Shown here one piece after another: positions 60,999-64,000 of a DNA stretch of 64,000 bases. Source of the stretch: Chitinophaga rhizosphaerae (GTDB lineage Bacteria > Bacteroidota > Bacteroidia > Chitinophagales > Chitinophagaceae); the NCBI RefSeq assembly GCF_003958645.1, contig NZ_RXLO01000010.1, positions 1 to 64,000 of the forward strand, given 5' to 3'. Every line of letters begins with the position of its first letter. Position 1 is the first letter of the stretch. The position numbers and the translations under genes were made by a program. The notes beneath the pieces were generated by a model that ran no database searches, was not told the DNA's origin, and saw nothing but the letters and a program-made list of their open reading frames with translations.

Positions 60999-62837
60999 AT
61001 GAAAAATACTAAAGGAACGATAAGGAAAACATCTGCGGAAGCATCCGCCCCAAAAAACACCAAAGTGAGCAAAGCCGCAGCACCCGTATCGGAAATTACA
61101 GTCATTCAGGTGCAAGCCCGTGATATATCCTTCAATCCGAAGAATCACCGGCAGCTTTATTCCGAAAGTGCTTTACAGGATTTTGCGCATGAGCTGGCGC
61201 TTCACGGCATTATTTCACCGATTACGATCCGAACCGTAAAGGGGAAATATGAACTCGTTGTCGGTGAACGCCGCCTGCGTGCGGCGCTGTTGGCCGGTAT
61301 CAAGAAGCTGCCCGCAATTGTGAGGGAGTACAATGATGCTGAGGTTAATGAAATACAACTGGCGGAGAATCTTCAGCGAGAAGATCCACATCCGCTGCAT
61401 ATCGCGCTTGCAATTAAGATTATGAGAGATGCGGGACTGTCGATTGACGAGATTTCTTCCCGGTTGGGCAAATCTGCCACTTTTGTGTATGCACGCTTAA
61501 AGTTGCTCACCTTGATTAAGGATTTTCAGGAAGTGTTCCTCAGCGGGAAGATTTCGACAAATGATGCCTTCCAAATAGCCAGTTTGTCGGAAGAGGCCCA
61601 GGAGGATTTCTTTTCCGAGTATTTCTCAAACTGGCAATCAAATTCATATCTGCCGGCAAAGAACCTGGAATCAGAATTGAAGAAATACCGCTGTAATCTG
61701 AATAATGCAACTTTTGATACGGAAGACAGTGAATTATTGCCAGATGCTGGTGCCTGTGGGAACTGCCCTTTCAATAGCGCCTACCTTCAGACTCTCTTTC
61801 CCGACCTATCAAAAGAACGTCAGTGCATGAACAGCGGTTGTTTTATCCGGAAGTCCGACGAAGGTTTCCGGCTGAAAGTCGTGAAGTCCGTAGAGGAATT
61901 TCAGCCCGCCTTTTTCATCATCCGGCCGTATACGTCGGATCGCATAACGTCTATGCTCGCCGGATTCGAAGGCATTATGACAATTAAATCCGATGAAATT
62001 ACATGCCTTGAAGAACCGGAAATGCCAAACCGCGATGACTACACCAACGAGAATGAAGAAGAGTACGATGATGAAGACGATGTTTTTGAAAATGGCGATA
62101 AACAGTATGGAAATGCGATGGAGGAATATCAGCAAGCCCACGCTGAATTCTTGGAAGAAATTGAGAGTGGAGGCTATCAGAAAGGGCTGGAAGTGAGAGA
62201 AAATGCCATTGAAAGACAATACTTCATCGTTGGAAAAAGAACAACGCCCGTGAAGCAAACTGCCAAGGCGGTACAGGAAGCCATCAAAAACAAGACGGTC
62301 ACGCCGGAAATGTTGGAAAGTGAAATCGAAAGGATCGACGATCGTGAAGTTCGGGCAAAGGAACTGGATATCAGGAAGATACGGACTGATATTTACGATA
62401 AGTATGGGCAACATGTGACTGAACAGGGTGCAAACCTGCCGGTGACTGCGGAAGATTCCCTTTCAGTCAGGTTACTGGTTTATGAACGTCTGGATTTCCA
62501 TCGGCGCCTTGTGATTGATGAATTGCTGGAGACAAAGATGGGCTATACCGAAATAGCCCCCGAGGCTTATCTACATATGGCGCTGGGCATGTTAACGGAT
62601 GCTGAGTTTTGCTATATGGTGCGACTGGCATTGACCTGTACCATGAGCAGCCAATATCTCCAGAACAGTCCGGCGTATTTCCTCCGGAGCGCCGCCATTG
62701 CCAGTGGCGTTGATGTGGCACATATCGAGCGGGCCCAGCAGGAAGTTGCGGAGGCGCGGGTAGACAGGGTCGCAACGCGCACGCATGAGCTTAACCGTTT
62801 ATCAGAACGGTTAAAAAGGAAACGCAATGCTCAATAA
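60999..62837 (+). CDS. parB: ParB/RepB/Spo0J-family protein
   Basis: The 612-residue protein has the ParB N-terminal domain (LALHGIISPITIRTVKGKYELVVGERRLRAALLAGI, about 70-105; EIQLAENLQREDPHPL near 122) and an HTH (IDEISSRLGKSATFVYARL). Around 250-285 a Cys cluster (CGNCPFNS ... CMNSGCF) suggests zinc binding. An acidic stretch (NENEEEYDDEDDVFENGD) follows. The C-terminus is helical. It lacks a ParA partner nearby, so it may act in element maintenance or transcription. It is much longer than chromosomal ParB (about 300 residues). Confidence 0.88.
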   Translation: MKNTKGTIRKTSAEASAPKNTKVSKAAAPVSEITVIQVQARDISFNPKNHRQLYSESALQDFAHELALHGIISPITIRTVKGKYELVVGERRLRAALLAGIKKLPAIVREYNDAEVNEIQLAENLQREDPHPLHIALAIKIMRDAGLSIDEISSRLGKSATFVYARLKLLTLIKDFQEVFLSGKISTNDAFQIASLSEEAQEDFFSEYFSNWQSNSYLPAKNLESELKKYRCNLNNATFDTEDSELLPDAGACGNCPFNSAYLQTLFPDLSKERQCMNSGCFIRKSDEGFRLKVVKSVEEFQPAFFIIRPYTSDRITSMLAGFEGIMTIKSDEITCLEEPEMPNRDDYTNENEEEYDDEDDVFENGDKQYGNAMEEYQQAHAEFLEEIESGGYQKGLEVRENAIERQYFIVGKRTTPVKQTAKAVQEAIKNKTVTPEMLESEIERIDDREVRAKELDIRKIRTDIYDKYGQHVTEQGANLPVTAEDSLSVRLLVYERLDFHRRLVIDELLETKMGYTEIAPEAYLHMALGMLTDAEFCYMVRLALTCTMSSQYLQNSPAYFLRSAAIASGVDVAHIERAQQEVAEARVDRVATRTHELNRLSERLKRKRNAQ

Positions 62838-62847
62838 TCTATAAGCA

Positions 62848-62878
62848 CAGCCGGGCGAATTTGCCCGGCTGTTTAAAT
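62848..62878 (+). terminator. intrinsic terminator
   Basis: CAGCCGGGC (62848-62856) pairs with GCCCGGCTG (62863-62871), followed by TTTAAATTTT. It lies between parB and the RadC-like gene. Confidence 0.65.
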
Positions 62879-62886
62879 TTTGTACT

Positions 62887-63360
62887 ATGGCAGTAAATAC
62901 CCGAAGGAGCTTCCAGGTTCCTGAAATTATCCTGAAATACTTACCCAAGGTGGCGCCTGGCCAAAGGGAAACATGTAATTCAATAGATTATGCGTTCGGT
63001 TGCTTCATCCGTTCATGGAATACGGCAGAAATATTCCTGTTGGAGGAGTTTAAGGTATTACTTCTCGACCATTCTGCCGGTATTATTGGCCTATCTTCCA
63101 TCGGGAAAGGTGGTCGGACGAGCGTTGTTGTTGACATTCGGATGATACTACTTCTGGCGATAAAAGCGATGGCAACAAAAATCATCGTCGCACATAATCA
63201 TCCATCGGGTAACATCCGCCCTTCCCGTGCGGATATCCGATTGACGGATCAGTTAAGCAAAGCGTGTAAAATAGTGGAGATCGAGCTTGTAGATCACTTA
63301 ATTATCGCGCCTGATAAATTCTTTTCCTTCCGCGAAGACGGAAGTCTATCAATAACGTAG
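62887..63360 (+). CDS. radC: RadC-family JAB domain protein (ICE copy)
   Basis: The 157-residue protein keeps the exact JAMM motif (HNHPSGNIRPSRAD) after IIVAHNHPSG, preceded by SVVVDIRMILLLAIKAMATK. Like the copy at 5,005 it lacks the helix-hairpin-helix domain. The two differ clearly in sequence, so they are not a recent duplication. It is the last recognisable element gene, about 210 bases from a chromosomal-type gene. Confidence 0.9.
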   Translation: MAVNTRRSFQVPEIILKYLPKVAPGQRETCNSIDYAFGCFIRSWNTAEIFLLEEFKVLLLDHSAGIIGLSSIGKGGRTSVVVDIRMILLLAIKAMATKIIVAHNHPSGNIRPSRADIRLTDQLSKACKIVEIELVDHLIIAPDKFFSFREDGSLSIT

Positions 63361-63573
63361 AATTAGAAAAAGTTGCGGACTACCCGTTGGCGTTCCGAGG
63401 TGGCGCTGGGGGAAATTTATGCCCGTGTTTTTTATTTCTAATTTTAGATTGGGGTAATGCGTACTTTGTTCGGTTTTTAGTAGTTAGATTGGCGTATTAT
63501 TCAGCGTAAACACTGAAGCGAAGGTTAACAAACAATGTAAAAATGTCGTAATTGCATGAAATATTCAGCACAA

Positions 63574-63999
63574 TTACTTTACGGAAACGCTATCAATCCA
63601 ACTAATCAGTGTGCTCTTTTGATGTTCGCTCAATTTTGCATCAGCATGCATTAACGTATATGATTTCAGCGGCATTTTATCTTCCTCCACCTGCTCTTTC
63701 ATTCTTTTCAGCTTATTGCGCCGCCTTTTAACTGAGTATGTGCCAAACTCGTTGAAGTTCAATTCTTCTTTTCCATGTTTGATATGTCCGGCCATGAACC
63801 ACCCTACGGGCTGAATTTTAACATACCAGGGATAACGGGTGTTGTTACTATGGCAATCATAGCAGGAATTTTTCAGAATAGTACGAACCTCGTCTGGCAT
63901 GGAGTATAACATCGTTACATCTTCCGAAGAGATTACGTCGCCAGATTGGTTCCGCGCAGGCGGGAAAAACTGGATTACGATAAACCCAAACAAAAGCAT
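63574..63999 (-). CDS. haem-binding domain protein, 5' end probably outside the window
   Basis: The visible 141 residues include a membrane anchor (MLLFGFIVIQFFPPARN) and a single c-type haem site CYDCH, followed by SNNTRYPWYVKIQPVGWFMAGHIKHGKEELNFNEF, the signature of the Bacteroidota haem-binding domain family. Comparable proteins start several residues earlier, so the true start may be beyond base 64,000. It lies outside the ICE and marks chromosomal DNA. Confidence 0.85.
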   Translation of the reverse strand: MLLFGFIVIQFFPPARNQSGDVISSEDVTMLYSMPDEVRTILKNSCYDCHSNNTRYPWYVKIQPVGWFMAGHIKHGKEELNFNEFGTYSVKRRRNKLKRMKEQVEEDKMPLKSYTLMHADAKLSEHQKSTLISWIDSVSVK

Positions 64000-64000
64000 C

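Larger units (their letters stand above)
33319..63360. mobile_element. integrative and conjugative element (approximate limits)
   Basis: From the integrase at 33425 to the RadC gene ending at 63360, nearly all genes belong to a Bacteroidetes conjugative element: integrase, excisionase-like HTH, MobC, relaxase, coupling protein, a type IV secretion set (DUF4134, DUF4133, TraG, TraJ, TraK, TraM and TraN), RteC, ParB and RadC. The core is visibly richer in G+C than the flanks. TraO, TraP and TraQ are not recognised. The exact ends are unknown because no matching direct repeats were found at the two borders; the right border probably lies in 63,361-63,573. Confidence 0.8.

Overview
The window looks like Bacteroidota DNA, probably a Chitinophaga-like soil bacterium. 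The evidence is a conjugation gene set of the Bacteroidetes type (DUF4134, DUF4133, TraG, TraJ, TraK, TraM and TraN homologues plus an RteC homologue), -7 boxes of the form TAnnTTTG, lipoprotein signals, and WG-repeat and DUF262 proteins. No ribosomal RNA or convincing tRNA was seen.

Layout. (1) 1-4,500: secreted or lipoprotein zinc metalloproteases and another HExxH protein. (2) 4,500-24,150: a lower-GC island dense in defence-like genes. It holds a RadC/JAB protein with a structured leader; a nucleotide-cyclase-like protein; a four-gene operon with an XRE regulator, a retron-type reverse transcriptase and a membrane-anchored exonuclease VII large-subunit homologue; and a bacterial Eco1/ESCO-like acetyltransferase. 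It also holds a CBASS-like operon (S-4TM effector, CD-NTase with an in-frame amber codon, HNH nuclease), an HTH-ImmA/IrrE peptidase pair, an Abi_C/HEPN-like protein, a DUF262-DUF1524 (GmrSD-like) protein with a PD-(D/E)xK nuclease, and a CheY-like receiver. (3) 24,150-33,300: four co-directional exported proteins (helical giant, WG-repeat protein, small protein, M23 peptidase) between two diverged copies of a 56-bp sequence. (4) 33,300-63,400: an integrative and conjugative element, visibly richer in G+C. (5) From 63,574: a chromosomal-looking haem-binding protein running off the window.

The ICE begins with a tyrosine integrase preceded by three tandem 12-bp repeats. Next comes a control module: an XRE repressor diverges from a sigma-70-like factor, three operator-like repeats lie between them, and the sigma gene overlaps a Cas12f/TnpB homologue that lacks its RuvC active site and C-terminal zinc finger. 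Structured, repeat-bearing non-coding DNA follows. Then come an excisionase-like HTH, a hairpin-rich oriT candidate, MobC, relaxase and coupling protein. A cargo block follows (Crp/Fnr regulator, permuted-papain-like lipoprotein and partner, RteC, caspase-like protein), then the type IV secretion genes, a 227-bp inverted-repeat element, DUF3560, ParB and a second RadC.

The three strongest candidates for something new are: the retron-type RT plus membrane ExoVII operon (7,126-9,615, with a roughly 700-nt possible leader); the sigma factor plus inactivated Cas12f-like protein under an XRE operator (34,805-37,470), which resembles recently reported RNA-guided transcription systems but sits inside an ICE; and the 227-bp palindromic element at 59,448-59,674. 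Everything is read from sequence alone; no database comparison was possible.
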